From Stictocephala bisonia (Eukaryota; Arthropoda; Insecta; Hemiptera; Membracidae): 64,000 bases of DNA. The stretch spans positions 319,501 through 383,500 of the forward strand of contig JAQJVL010000734.1 in assembly GCA_035578905.1 (NCBI GenBank), given 5' to 3'. The notes under the pieces are model-generated. The model saw nothing but the letters and a program-made list of their open reading frames with translations. It ran no database searches and had not been told where the DNA came from. The translations under genes were made by a program, and so were the position numbers. The stretch's first letter is position 1, and each line of letters opens with the position of its first letter. Positions 49,991 to 63,050 of this stretch are shown piece after piece.

Positions 49991-50749
49991 TACCTTTACG
50001 TATTTTTACAGCGTGCTCGAATTGTAAAAAATCATTTTATTTCACAAAGAAAAATAATATTTACGTTACAATTTAGACGATGGTTTATGTTTATTGGTTT
50101 CCCTTTATTACTACAATACAAGTTGAACGAATGCAGCGTTTGTGTTGGGGTGGTGACCACTAACATTCTAACTTTGAACATGTGAACAGGTCACAACACA
50201 ACTTAATTTAAATACAAACTATTACAAATATTACGATTATCTATCTCAGTAAACCATATTTACTGTAATCTGTGCAAATTAATGTACAGAGAATGTTTTC
50301 AACTCACGCTAATTCATGGCCTATGCTTATTTTGACTCGATCAAGGAACTAAAGAGTTCCGTTACAATGGCAGCTGTTGGCGGAGAGTGCCTAATAGTAA
50401 TTGTAGTTGCTTTCTCTCGTCTTATTTTCTAAAAACACGTAACTTATAAAGTAACTCAGATCAGCCCGTCATATTATATACTATTGCAGTCATCAAATTT
50501 TTTTTGTGCAATCTGATTTCTATATACAGGTATAGCACATTTAACAATACGTTGTACATTTTATGAGTTGAATGGTGAATTAACAATGACATATTTTGGT
50601 TGCCTATTGATAGGACAATTATGTGAATAAATACGAGGTGGATACAAGATCTAAAAGTGTATTGTATAATACAACACTCTATACTAATACTCTAATATAC
50701 TATACAATACTAATACTCTATTATCACAAATGTTCAACAGCCCCGCAAT
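49991..50749. other. Non-coding spacer
   Basis: A less AT-rich patch at about 50340-50430 is unrecognised. No frame or element seen. Confidence 0.55.
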
Positions 50750-53700
50750 GTGTCATGACTACCCAACATGCAAAATATTATATTTAGCAGTGGCAAGCTC
50801 ATCCATGGATATTACACAACTACCCAACATGCCATATATTACATTCTTCGGTGGCAGGCGTTCTTCACACATGGATACTACACAACTACCCAACATGCAA
50901 TATATTACATTCTTCAGTGGCAGGCGTTCTTCACACATGGATACTACACAACTACCCAACATGCCATATATTACATTCTTCGGTGGCAGGCGTTCTTCAC
51001 ACATGAATACTACACAACTACCCAACATGCCATATATTACATTCTTCGGTGGCAGGCGTTCTTCACACATGGATACTACACAACTACCCAACATGCCATA
51101 TATTACATTCTTCGGTGGCAGGCGTTCTTCGCACATGGATATTACACAACTACCCAACATGCCATATATTACATTCTTCGGTGGCAGGCTTTCTTCACAC
51201 ATGGATACTACACAACTACCCAACATGCAATATATTACATTCTTCATTGGCAGGTGTATTTTACCCATGGATACTACACAACTACACAATTACCCAACAT
51301 ACAACATATTACATTCTTCATTGGCAGGTGTCTTTTACCAATGGATAATACACAACTACCCAACATGCAATATATTACATTCTTGATTGGCAGGTGTCCT
51401 TTACCCATTGATACTGCACAACTACCCAACATACAACATATTACATTCTTCATTGGCAGGTGTCTTTTACCCATGGATACTACACAACTACCCAACTTGC
51501 AATATATTACATTCTTCATTGAAAGGTGTCCTTTACCCATGGATAATACACAACTACCCAACATGCAATATATTACATTCTTGATTGGCAGGTGTCCTTT
51601 ACCCATTGATACTGCACAACTACCCAACATACAACATATTAAATTCTCCATTGGCAGGTGTCTTTTACCCATGGATACTACACAACTACCCAACATGCAA
51701 TATATTACATTCTTCGGTGGCAGGCTTCTTTTACGTATGGATACTACACAACTACCCAACATGCAATATATTACATTCTTCGGTGGCAGGCTTCTTTTAC
51801 GTATGGATACTACACAACTACCCAACATGCAATATATTACATTCTTCATTGGCAGGTGTCTTTTACCCATGGATACTACAAAACTACACAACTACCCAAC
51901 ATACAACATATTACATTCTTCATTGGCAGGTGTCTTTTACCCATGGATACTACACAACTACCCAACATGCAATATATTACATTCTTCATTGAAAGGTGTC
52001 CTTTACCCATGGATAATACACAACTACCCAACATGCAATATATTACATTCATGATTGGCAGGTGTCCTTTACCCATGGATAATGCACAACTACCCAACAT
52101 GCAATTTATTACATTCTTCATTGGCAGGTGTCTCTAACCTATGGATACTACACAACTACCCAACATGCAATATATTACATTCTTGATTGGCAGGTGTCTT
52201 TTACCCATGGATACTACACAACTACCCAACATACAACATATTACATTCTTCATTGGCAGGTGTATTTTACCCATGGATTCTACACAACTACACAACTACC
52301 CAACATACAACATATTACATTCTTCATTGGCAGGTGTATTTTACCCATGGATACTACACAACTACCCAACATAAAACATATTACATTCTTCATTGGCAGG
52401 TGTATTTTACCCATGGATACTACACAACTACACAACTACCCAACATACAACATATTACATTCTTCATTGGCAGGTGTATTTTACCCATGGATACTACACA
52501 ACTACACAACTACCCAACATACAACATATTACATTCTTCATTGGCAGGTGTATTTTACCCATGGATACTACACAACTACCCAACTACCCAACATACAACA
52601 TATTACATTCTTCATTGGCAGGTGTATTTTACCCATGGATACTACACAACTACCCAACATGCAATATATTACATTCTTCATTGAAAGGTGTCTTTTACCC
52701 ATGGATAATACACAACTACACAACTACCCAACATACAACATATTACATTCTTCATTGGCAGGTGTATTTTACCCATGGATACTACACAACTACCCAACAT
52801 GCAATATATTACATTCTTCATTGAAAGGTGTCCTTTACCCTTGGATACTGCACAACTACCCAACATGCAATATATTACATTTTTCATTGAAAGGTGTCCT
52901 TTACCCATGGATACTACAAAACTACCCAATATGTAATATATTACATCCTTCATTGGCATGTGTCTATTACCTATGGATACTACACAACTACCCAACATGC
53001 AATATATTACATTCATGATTGGCAGGTGTCCTTTACCCATGGATAATGCACAACTACCCAACATGCAATTTATTACATTCTTCATTGGCAGGTGTCTTTT
53101 ACCCATGGATACTACACAACTACCCAACATACAACATATTACATTCTTCATTGGCAGGTGTATTTTACCCATGGATACTACACAACTACCCAACATAAAA
53201 CATATTACATTCTTCATTGGCAGGTGTATTTTACCCATGGATACTACACAACTACCCAACATACAACATATTACATTCTTCATTGGCAGGTGTATTTTAC
53301 CCATGGATACTACACAACTACACAACTACCCAACATACAACATATTACATTCTTCATTGGCAGGTGTATTTTACCCATGGATACTACACAACTACCCAAC
53401 TACCCAACATACAACATATTACATTCTTCATTGGCAGGTGTATTTTACCCATGGATACTACACAACTACCCAACATGTAATATATTACATTCTTCATTGA
53501 AAGGTGTCTTTTACCCATGGATAATACACAACTACACAACTACCCAACATACAACATATTACATTCTTCATTGGCAGGTGTATTTTACCCATGGATACTA
53601 CACAACTACCCAACATGCAATATATTACATTCTTCATTGAAAGGTGTCCTTTACCCATGGATACAGCACAACTACCCAACATGCAATATATTACATTCTT

Positions 53701-55790
53701 CATTGAAAGGTGTCCTTTACCCATGGATACTACAAAACTACCCAATATGTAATATATTACATCCTTCATTGGCATGTGTCTATTACCTATGGATACTACA
53801 CAACGACCAAACATGCAATATATTACATCCTTAAGTGGCAAGCGTCCTTCACACATGGATACTACACAACGACCAAACATGCAAGATATTACATCCTTAA
53901 GTGGCAGGCGTCCTTCACCCCTGGATACTACACAACTACCCAATATGTAATATATTACATCCTTCATTGGCAGGTGTTTATTACCAATGGATACTACACA
54001 ACGACCAAACATACAATATATTACATCCTTAAGTGGCAAGTGTCCTTCACCCATGGATACTACACAACGACCAAACATGGAATATATTACATCGTTAAGT
54101 GGCAGGTGTCTATTACCCATGGATATTACACAACGACCAAACATGCAATATATTACATCCTTCATTGGCAGGTGTCCTTTACCCATGGATACTACAAAAC
54201 TACCCAATATGCAATATATTACATCCTTCATTGGCAGGTGTCTATTACCCATGAATACTACACAACTACCCAATATGCAATATATTACATCCTTCATTGG
54301 TAGGTGTCTATTACCCCTGGATACTACACAACTACCCAATATGCAATATATTACATTCTTGATTTGCAGGTGTCCTTTACCCATGGATACTACACAACTA
54401 CCCAATATGCAATATATTACATCCTTCATTGGCAGGTGTCTATTACCCCTGGATACTACACAACTACCAAACATGCAATATATTACATTCTTGATTTGCA
54501 GGTGTCCTTTACCCATGGATAATACAAAACTACCCAATATGCAATATATTACATCCTTCATTGGCAGGTGTCTATTACCCATGGATACTACACAACTACC
54601 CAATATGCAATATATTACATCCTTCATTGGCAGGTGTCTATTACCCCTGGATCCTACAAAACTACCCAATATGCAATATATTAGATCGTTCATTGGCAGG
54701 TGTCCTTTACCCATGGATACTACACAACTACCCAATATGCAATATATTACATCCTTCATTGGCAGGTGTCCTTTACCCATGGATACTACAAAACTACCCA
54801 ATATGCAATATATTACATCCTTCATTGGCAGGTGTCCTTTACCCATGGATACTACAAAACTACCTAACATGCAATATATTACATACTTCATTGGCAGGTG
54901 TCCTCTACCCATGGATACTGCACAACTACCCAATATGCAATATATTACATCCTTCATTGGCAGGTGTCTACTACCCATGGATACTACACAACGACCAAGC
55001 ATGCAATATATTACATCCTTAAGTGGTAGGCGTCCTTCACCCATGGATACTACACAATGACCTAACATATAATATATTACATCCTTAAGTGGCAGGCATC
55101 CTTCACCCATGGATACTACACAACGACCTAACATATAATATATTACATCCTTAAGTGGCAGGCGTCCTTCACCCTGGATACTACACAACGACCTAATATA
55201 TAATATATTACATCCTTAAGTGGCAGGCGTCCTTCACCCATGGATACTACACAACGACCTAACATATAATATATTACATCCTTAAGTGGCAGGCGTCCTT
55301 CACCCATGGATACTACACAACGACCTAATATATAATATATTACATCCTTAAGTGGCAGGCGTCCTTCACCCATGGATACTACACAACGACCTAACATGCA
55401 ATATATTACATCCTTCATTGGCAGGTGTCTATTACCCATGGATACTACACAACTACCCAACATGCAATATATTACATTCTTGATTGGCATGTGTTCTTTA
55501 CCTATGGATACTACAAAACTACCCAACATGCAATATATTACATCCTTCATTGGCAGGTTTCCTTTACCCATGGATACTACAAAACTACCCAATATGCAAT
55601 ATATTACATCCTTCATTGGCAGGTGTCTATTACCCATGGATACTACACAACTACCCAATATGCAATATATCACATCCTCCATTGGCAGGCGTCCTTTACC
55701 CATTGATACTATAAAACAACCCAATATGAACGATGTTATTTCCTTTAGTAGAAGGCATTCTTTACTCATGCAAACTACACTCAACACACG
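50750..55790. repeat. 66/74-bp satellite-like array, ~75 units
   Basis: Unit ttggcaggtgtcttttaccc, atggatactacacaactacc, caacatgcaatatattacat, tcttca (66 bp). A 74-bp form has an extra acacaact or acccaact. Subtype zones: 'cggtggcaggcgttcttcac' units at 50.8-51.2 kb, 'gaaaggtgtc' units in the middle, and 'ccttaagtggcaggcgtcct' units at 53.8-54.1 and 55.0-55.4 kb. A 198-bp (3-unit) repeat (51343 to 51541) and an ~816-bp repeat (52703 to 53519, 52918 to 53734) show higher-order duplication. Because 66 is 22 codons, long frames up to 564 codons are open on both strands in several frames at once, so I do not call genes. Confidence 0.97.
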
Positions 55791-58000
55791 ACATTCACCA
55801 TTCATTTCGTCATGTAATGGTATGAAAATCCTTTTGTTGTGTAATGATTCAGTGTCCATGTTTATTTGGTCTTCTTTTGATTATTGTTTAATAGTTTGGC
55901 TTTTGAATATAAACACATGACATTTGATAATTTATTGTCATTTTTTGACATTAGTTTGAATGATTAACTTTAAACTTTTAGATACAAGAAACTATACAAT
56001 TAATACAGTTTATTAGTTTAGAAGTATCAACCTATAACTTGTAGAAACAAAAATATTTTTTTTTAATAAAAATATTTCAATTACCATGTAATTTATTCTT
56101 TTAATTTTTCATGATATACTATGTCATTAAATAATTTTTTTTCATTGCATAAAGTATAAAAAAATCTCAAACAAAGTTACTTTCAATAGTTAGTAAAGTT
56201 ATAAGCGTGACAGTTATGATTTTGAATCTACGATATTTCACTGTCGACAGTTTTTATTGACCAGCTGCTTGGGTCTTACAGCTGTTTTTGACGACTTTCT
56301 GTGAAAACACTTTTGTCAAACTACGGACCTGTGAATCGTAAATCTCAGTTTTATTACTTTCTCGTGAAAATCTCGTTGCGACGATTTGTAAACGTGTTAC
56401 ATAGTTCATTTTTACTTTTGCATGGTTGTGTATTGTGTTATATTGAGTTGATATAGTTTATATGATTTAAATCCTAGTAGGGATTCTTGAATTACAAATA
56501 CTACACAATTGGGCAGATTTATTGAAAGAATCTCCGTTGAAAAGTAATAGTATTTTCCTATTATTATGTGCTACTCAGATGAAAAATGACTTTATCGTAC
56601 AAAATGTGTAACAATTGAGGACTAAAATGTTATCTTTTGCATTCAACTATTATATCTTTATAAATACTTCGTCTGTTACAATATATAATTAATAGTAATA
56701 CATAAATTTCTGAAAAAGTAATGAAATTCGTTTCCTTTGCAATATTTTGTATTTAGCAACAGCAATTAAATAGTTTCTGTCTGAATAAATAATCTTTGAA
56801 ATTTGAAACGTTTTATTGATTAAAGTATTACTGTAACAAAACTTCCAATAACAGTGAATACACTTATCTAACGCATAAAATAATAATCCAGGACAGATCG
56901 CGCGGCGAAGGTCCGGTCTCGAGGTCACCGAGCGGTGATAGGCAGGGGACGGTTGAAGGGCCCGATATGCCTGCAGTCCTGAAAACATTTGGTACTGCCA
57001 GACTTTCCTAAGCAACGAGTCTTTCCCATTCTTGCTTATAAAATAAGATGAGTTAATTTTTACCTACGGATCCACCTTAAGTACGTTTCCAGTTTGCGTG
57101 CGATATGTTTGCTTATGGTTTAGGAGTGTTTAGAATTTTTACAGTACTTAAGAGTGTGGGAAACAATAATTTAGTGGTTTGTATGGTTGTTTTTATTTAA
57201 CTACTGCAGTGTAATAAATATATGGAAGTCAATTAAATTAGCCTGTGTCCGTTAAATCATTACTAGAAACCATATAAATAATTACAGTTGAAGTTATTAA
57301 TTTATAAGCATTACCTACTAATAATTAAGTGAATAGTTGCCTTTTTCATTTCGCTATTAACATTTTCTTTATATAAAAATGTCAAAGAGAAATGATTTAT
57401 TTTAAACAAATTTAAATGAGAATTTAAATAAAAGTGATATGTATTTTAACGGAACTAGAAAACACAGAAATATTTTTCTAAGTCACACTCTTTACGGCAT
57501 CTTTTTCAGATACCGTGATAAGAAGTATTTAGTTCATAGTTACTTTATTTCAATTAAAGTTAATAACGGACTTATAAATATTTACGACATATATTATTGT
57601 TGATATTAATATACGTTTTAATAGTTTATTTTTCCAACACTTAACATGTTTGATATGTTTTTATTTTAAATACTGGTCTAATTATAGGAAATAACAAAAA
57701 ATACAAATACTCCATAATCACGTAAACAATCACCATTTACGATCTGTCAGTGAACGCTCAGAGTCGATGTTTGTATATGACTAATAGGCTAGCCAGGAGG
57801 ACCTACAGCGCGCGTACTGTAATGTAAAAAATGCCACTTGTATGGCTGTAATAAATTGAATTAACACATTACTGTTAGTTAACTCTATAGATTTAGTATT
57901 TAATCAATATCATGCCTAGGGAACAATATCAAGATTTATTATTCATATGATGATTAATATTGAAATAGTAATGTCCAACGTACGTCGTTAGTAATGACTG
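55791..58000. other. AT-rich intergenic DNA with a short GC-rich patch
   Basis: A ~125-bp GC-rich patch (56885-57005) stands out in AT-rich surroundings. The minus frame 56689-57015 covers it, but its product is unrecognised. No splice or promoter pattern convinces me. Otherwise featureless. Confidence 0.5.
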
Positions 58001-58002
58001 CC

Positions 58003-58105
58003 GACTTGCTCCATTGTGTTCCACACTGAGCCCTGTGGCTACTCGTCAACCCTATATTCCAGGGTATAGGGAGGGGGATGTCTGCACGGATGGTTCCACA
58101 GGCAA
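58003..58105 (-). repeat. Diverged single relative of the 129-bp array unit, inverted
   Basis: On the plus strand, ccattgtgttccacactgag, ctactcgtcaaccctatatt and ccaggg line up with the reverse complement of the 129-bp unit at 60.9-62.3 kb (ccattgtgttcacgctgtgg ... ctactcgtcaacccacattc ... cagggag). Similarity then fades. It lies ~2.9 kb from the array, in opposite orientation. Confidence 0.75.
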
Positions 58106-59215
58106 CAGCACAGACCTTGAGTGATGAACATCTTATTTGTTTCCTTACAAAACCTATGTTTAAACACAAATTTACGATTACTTTATTACTGCTATATTTA
58201 TTTAGTTTGTTTTATTATTATTAAATGTTTTTATTGTTTATATAAACAGACGAAGAAACAAATAAAATAAGCCTATTTTGAGAAACATATACAAAGTACA
58301 TAAAGTTTTGCTGCTAACTAAACTTTCCAATAAAGAAAAAGTAAAGAACAGTATAATAAAATGTTTGGAAAGAGGTCAGTTAACCAAAATAAATTCAAAT
58401 CTTTTTTATTTCGATGCCGTGATAATGTTAGTAAGAAAATAATCTTTGATAGCCTTAGTAACTTCAGTTATAAAGCCTGTTAAATTTGTAAAATTCGGAG
58501 GCAAAGGTCATCTGAAAACATGTTTTTCTTATTATAAAACTAAGATAGCGATGTTTTAGGTATGTTATAAATATTAAAAATATTATAAACTAATCAAATA
58601 GTAATATATATTAATTGTTCATTAACTAGTTCTTGTGATTTTAATTTATAAAGTTAACTGTACATGAAGAAATTGTATGACTCATAATTTAATTGATTTT
58701 ATAAAGTACTAACACGTTTTTACAATAACAATCCAATTCTGATTCTTTATAATTATGAACAGTTTTCTATTTTTAAATAAACACTTTCTGTGCCGTTATA
58801 AATGTCAGAGGGATACATGAATGACATTAGCTTAACACTTGTGGCCTTATGAATATTCCAGCCTCAGTGGTCACTCAATTCATCAACGTCCACACATCGT
58901 GTGTCAAGCAGACTATGTACAATATATAAGAGGTATTCCCATTATACGTGCTCGTATTAACTTTTAATATAGTTTAAAGTACTAAAAATAAAAATATTCT
59001 ATTGCCATAGCTTTCAATGCTATACATTATATGGCAGAAAGCCGAAGAATTAGTTAAGGGGTGTAATTTTTGCTTATAGCCTTAGAACTATATTTATAAA
59101 TGAAATACATTTGTAAAAGCTTTTCTGTTACAAGGAAACGTTTCTCTGACTGTAATCTATTTAAACTGTGGTCAATTATGGAACTGAGGCAAAAACTTAC
59201 TCATTATTTAATTAA
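58106..59215. other. AT-rich intergenic DNA
   Basis: No feature recognised before the LINE remnant. Confidence 0.6.
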
Positions 59216-59217
59216 TG

Positions 59218-60628
59218 TAGTGTGAATTGATCTCTCTTGAGTCTGGCGACCACACTGTAGGCCTTTTTTACGATCTTAGTAAGGCCTTTGACGTTGTTGA
59301 TCATGTCATTCTCTTACAAAAACTAGCTGGATACGGCGTCAGAGGTTTTCTTTTAACTGGTTCAGGTCCTATTTGCTTGGTCGAGTCCAATGTGTCCAAC
59401 TTTCTAGCTTTGGTTAAACCCACACGTCTGAATTTTCCACTTTTATATCAGGCGTGCCTCAGTGCTCTGTCCTGGGGCCTTTGCTTTTTATCCTCTATAT
59501 AAATGATCTTCCTAAATACGTTAACTCTGGTTTAGATAATTGACCAGTCTCTGTTTCTTAATTTGCTGATGATACATGTCTCATTTTAAATCACAATAAT
59601 TTTTCTTCTATAGTCGATATTTTTAATTACAGTTCCTCTCAACTTATTCAGTGGTTTTCATCAAATAAATTGTACCTAAATGTAGCCAAAACCAGTATTA
59701 TTGAGTTCTATCCTCAACGCACATAAAATATTCCAAACTTATTTTGCATGGGTGACACTATTTTCAATAATGCTCTGTCAATTAAATTTCTTGTAATGTA
59801 TCTAGATTATAATTTGTCATGGGACACTCATATTTCTAAGTTAGGAAGCAAGCTGAACTATATTTGCCTGAGATGTTTGTCTTCATTCGCCTCTAGTAAG
59901 GTCCTCAACTTCGCGTATTATGGCCTTATTGAGAGTCGATTGAGATATGGAATTCTTTTCTGTGGTTTCTGTAATTCTACTTTATTTAATCGAATTTTTA
60001 TTCTTCAGAAGAGGGCACTTAGGATCGTCTGGGGTCTGGATCACAGGGCCAGCTGTAGGGAGCTCTTTCGGGCGGGTGGCATCTTCACACTACCTAGCCT
60101 TTTAATATATGAGGTAGTGGTAAATGTTTTTAAAAATAAAATCAAATTCCCTGTCCATAATCATAACTAAAATACTAAGTGCAATCTGGATCTTTATAAA
60201 AATTCAGCTTTTAACTTTGCATTTAACTTAAAAATTCAGCCCTAAATATTTTAATCTTCTCCCTCAAAATATAAAAACAATCAATATTATCTCTGCTGAA
60301 AACCCCGTTGAGGAGCCATTTGGTCGGGAGGGCTTTCTATACTATCGATGAAGCTCTTATGCAGCCTTAAGTGGTGATTTTGGCTGTTTCATTTTATTTA
60401 ATTACCTTAAATACTTTTCTTATGTAGCAGCTCTTATTGTAATAAAATAAATGTCAAGTTCGGCTTAAGTGTAGGTTATAGTGAAAAATTGTCTTAGAAT
60501 TAATTTACGTATGATGTTATTTGTGTATTATTTTATATACTTGATTAATGATGTTATTTTTTATTATGACTTGCATAGAAAACTGTAATAGTTCATATTG
60601 TGTCAATAAACTAATCTTCAATCTTTAT
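59218..60628 (+). mobile_element. 5'-truncated jockey/CR1-like LINE remnant with 3' end
   Basis: Begins inside the RT domain, continues to the C-terminus (about 60350), and has a ~270-bp 3' untranslated region. It ends near 'aataaactaatcttcaatct' (60607-60626), a short-repeat tail of the CR1/jockey kind. The endonuclease is missing (5' truncation). It is a different family from the LINE at 43.2 kb, by motif sequence. Confidence 0.85.
59227..60350 (+). pseudogene. LINE reverse transcriptase, pseudogene
   Basis: The frame from 59227 reads [20 protein letters not shown], then drifts. The true frame resumes with [20 protein letters not shown] (about 59448-59508; Cys replaces Gly of PQGS) and hits two stops. 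The catalytic FADDT is intact at about 59562-59576. Next are WFSSNKLYLNVAKT and, after a stop, the 59748-60170 frame: FLVMYLDYNLSWDTHISKLG, RLRYGILFCG, LQKRALRIVWGLDHRASCRE, LFRAGGIFTLPSLLIYE. The C-terminal end is broken by further stops. Inactive. Confidence 0.88.
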
Positions 60629-60905
60629 GCACATTAAAAACAAGTTCAATTTATGTTACTTTTTTGTCCCTACTAGAATGAAAATATCTAAAACTTATAG
60701 TAACAATAAACATTCATATTTCATAACGTACAATTGAACGAGGTAAACAATGGTGTGATTGGATGTTTCGTAATTCTCTTAATAAATGACCTTCAAAATC
60801 GAGTACACAAACTTTTTGCACTGACAATAGTCATTATTAGTGCACATACAATAAACAATATTTTATGGTGAATACAGTAAATTAACGAAAAACAAAGCAT
60901 TACTA
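60629..60905. other. AT-rich spacer
   Basis: No feature recognised between the LINE end and the 129-bp array. Confidence 0.6.
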
Positions 60906-62340
60906 TTTGCGTTCTCGGTATTTGGACCTGTAGTTACCAATGCAGGAACCCTCGTTCTCCCTGGAATGTGGGTTGACGAGTAGCTGCAGGCCACAGCGTG
61001 AACACAATGGGCCGAGTCGACTGTGGTCTTCTTTATAATATTCTCGGTATTTGGACCTGGAGTTACCAATGCAGGAACCCTCGTTCTCCCTGGAATGTGG
61101 GTTGACGAGTAGCTGTAGGCCACAGCGTGAACACAATGGGCCGAGTCGACTGTGGTCTTCTTTATAACATTCACAGTATTTGGACCGGGAGTTACCAATG
61201 CAGGAACCCTCGTTCTCCCTGGAATGTGGGTTGACGAGTAGCAGCAGGCCACAGCGTGAACACAATGGGCCGAGTCCACTGTGGTCTTCTTTATAACATT
61301 CTCGGTATTTGGACCTGTAGTTACCAATGCAGGAACCCCCGTTCTCCCTGGAATGTGGGTTGACGAGTAGCTGCAGGCCACAGCGTGAACACAATGGGCC
61401 GAGTCGACTGTGGTCTTCTTTATAACATTCTCGGTATTTGGACCTGGAGTTACCAATGCAGGAGCCCTCGTTCTCCCTGGAATGTGGGTTGACGAGTAGC
61501 TGCAGGCCACAGCGTGAACACAATGGGCCAAGTCAACTGTGGTCTTCTTTATAACATTCTCGGTATTTGGACCTGGAGTTACCAATGCAGGAACCCTCGT
61601 TCTCCCTGGAATGTGGGTTGACGAGTAGCTGTAGGCCACAGCGTGAACACAATGGGCCGAGTCCACTGTGGTCTTCTTTATAACATTCTCGGTATTTGGA
61701 CCTAGAGTTACCAATGCAGGAACCCTCGTTCTCCCTGGAATGTGGGTTGACGAGTAGCTGCAGGCCACAGCGTGAACACAATGGGCCGAGTCGACTGTGG
61801 TCTTCTTTATAACATTCTCGGTATTTAGACCTGGAGTTACCAATGCAGGAACCCTCGTTCTCCCTGGAATGTGGGTTGACGAGTAGCTGCAGGCCACAGC
61901 GTGAACACAATGGGCCAAGTCAACTGTGGTCTTCTTTATAACATTCTCGGTATTTGGACCTGGAGTTACCAATGCAGGAGCCCTCGTTCTCCCTGGAATG
62001 TGGGTTGACGAGTAGCTGCAGGCCACAGCGTGAACACAATGGGCCAAGTCAACTGTGGTCTTCTTTATAACATTCTCGGTATTTGGACCTGGAGTTACCA
62101 ATGCAGGAGCCCTCGTTCTCCCTGGAATGTGGGTTGACGAGTAGCTGCAGGCCACAGCGTGAACACAATGGGCCAAGTCAACTGTGGTCTTCTTTATAAT
62201 ATTCTCGGTATTTGGACCTGGAGTTACCAATGCAGGAACTCTCGTTCTCCCTGGAATGTGGGTTGACGAGTAGCTGCAGGCCACAGCGTGAACACAATGG
62301 GCCGAGTCGACTGTGGTCTTCTTTACATTTCTTACTAATG
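60906..62340. repeat. 129-bp minisatellite array, ~11 units
   Basis: Unit ttctcggtatttggacctgg, agttaccaatgcaggaaccc, tcgttctccctggaatgtgg, gttgacgagtagctgcaggc, cacagcgtgaacacaatggg, ccgagtcgactgtggtcttc, tttataaca (129 bp). It is notably GC-richer than its surroundings. The period is 43 codons, so one minus frame runs open for 496 codons (60863-62353). A second minus frame is also open over long stretches, which argues against selection for a protein. Variant 'gggccaagtcaactg' units cluster at 61.5 and 61.9-62.2 kb. Confidence 0.96.
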
Positions 62341-62864
62341 TTTCCGCGTGCACAACGTAAGTTTTACCAGTTCTCAGTTAAAATTCCCATGCATTCACAG
62401 AACCATTAATATTTAATGTTGTTCAAATCTGAGAGTTTGTTTGTTGCTGTTTTAAATCACTTATAGTTCATTTAACAGTGAAGCTTTCTTTGTTATTGTG
62501 TGATAGTGTAATTAAAATAATAACAAACATATTGTGGTATAGTTATTGATTTAAGTGCCATATATATATAATTCCTGTTAGTTAGTTCTATAGGGAACAT
62601 TTCAACTGTTGGTTTGTACTATAAATGAATCACACTTTTATTTTTGTTGTTTACATTTGAGAGATTATGGTTCGTTGATGTTATTCTTTGTATAGTTAAT
62701 TTGATTAACCATTTAGTATATTTTATACTGATTTTTTAAACCTGTTTTTGTCAAAAGTTTAAATTAAAAAAAAATTTAATAGATAGTAATGTCCATTAAG
62801 ACTGTTAGAACTGTTTGACAATCCTAAATGTCATTTATATTAATAGTTATTAATATCACCGTAA
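62341..62864. other. AT-rich spacer
   Basis: No feature recognised. Confidence 0.6.
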
Positions 62865-63050
62865 TTGAATGGTTAGGTAGGTAAGACAATACCATCATAC
62901 TTGAAAGGGAGTGTGGGAGGGTCTGTACCTCTGTACTTGAGTGGGAAGATGACGCAGATGGGTGGGTAGGTGAATCAATACCACCGTACTTGTATGGGAG
63001 GGTGGGAGGGTATACTTCCCTGTGTGATAATATTTGGGTAGGTAGGATAA
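62865..63050 (-). repeat. ~44-bp degenerate minisatellite, inverted CCCACCC type
   Basis: Read on the minus strand: cccatacaagtacggtggta ttga followed by acctacccacc, three to four imperfect units. The core matches the arrays at 5.1 kb and 21.3 kb in reverse orientation. The minus frame 62824-63099 is a by-product. Confidence 0.8.

Noticed and set aside
50759..55188. Many long overlapping open frames (up to 564 codons) as repeat-protein genes
   Set aside because: They arise from a stop-poor 66-bp tandem unit, are open on both strands and in several frames, and show no start context, splice signal or non-repeat domain.
57954..58169. Small minus-strand gene
   Set aside because: Its central part is a relative of the 129-bp minisatellite unit, so the frame has a repeat origin.
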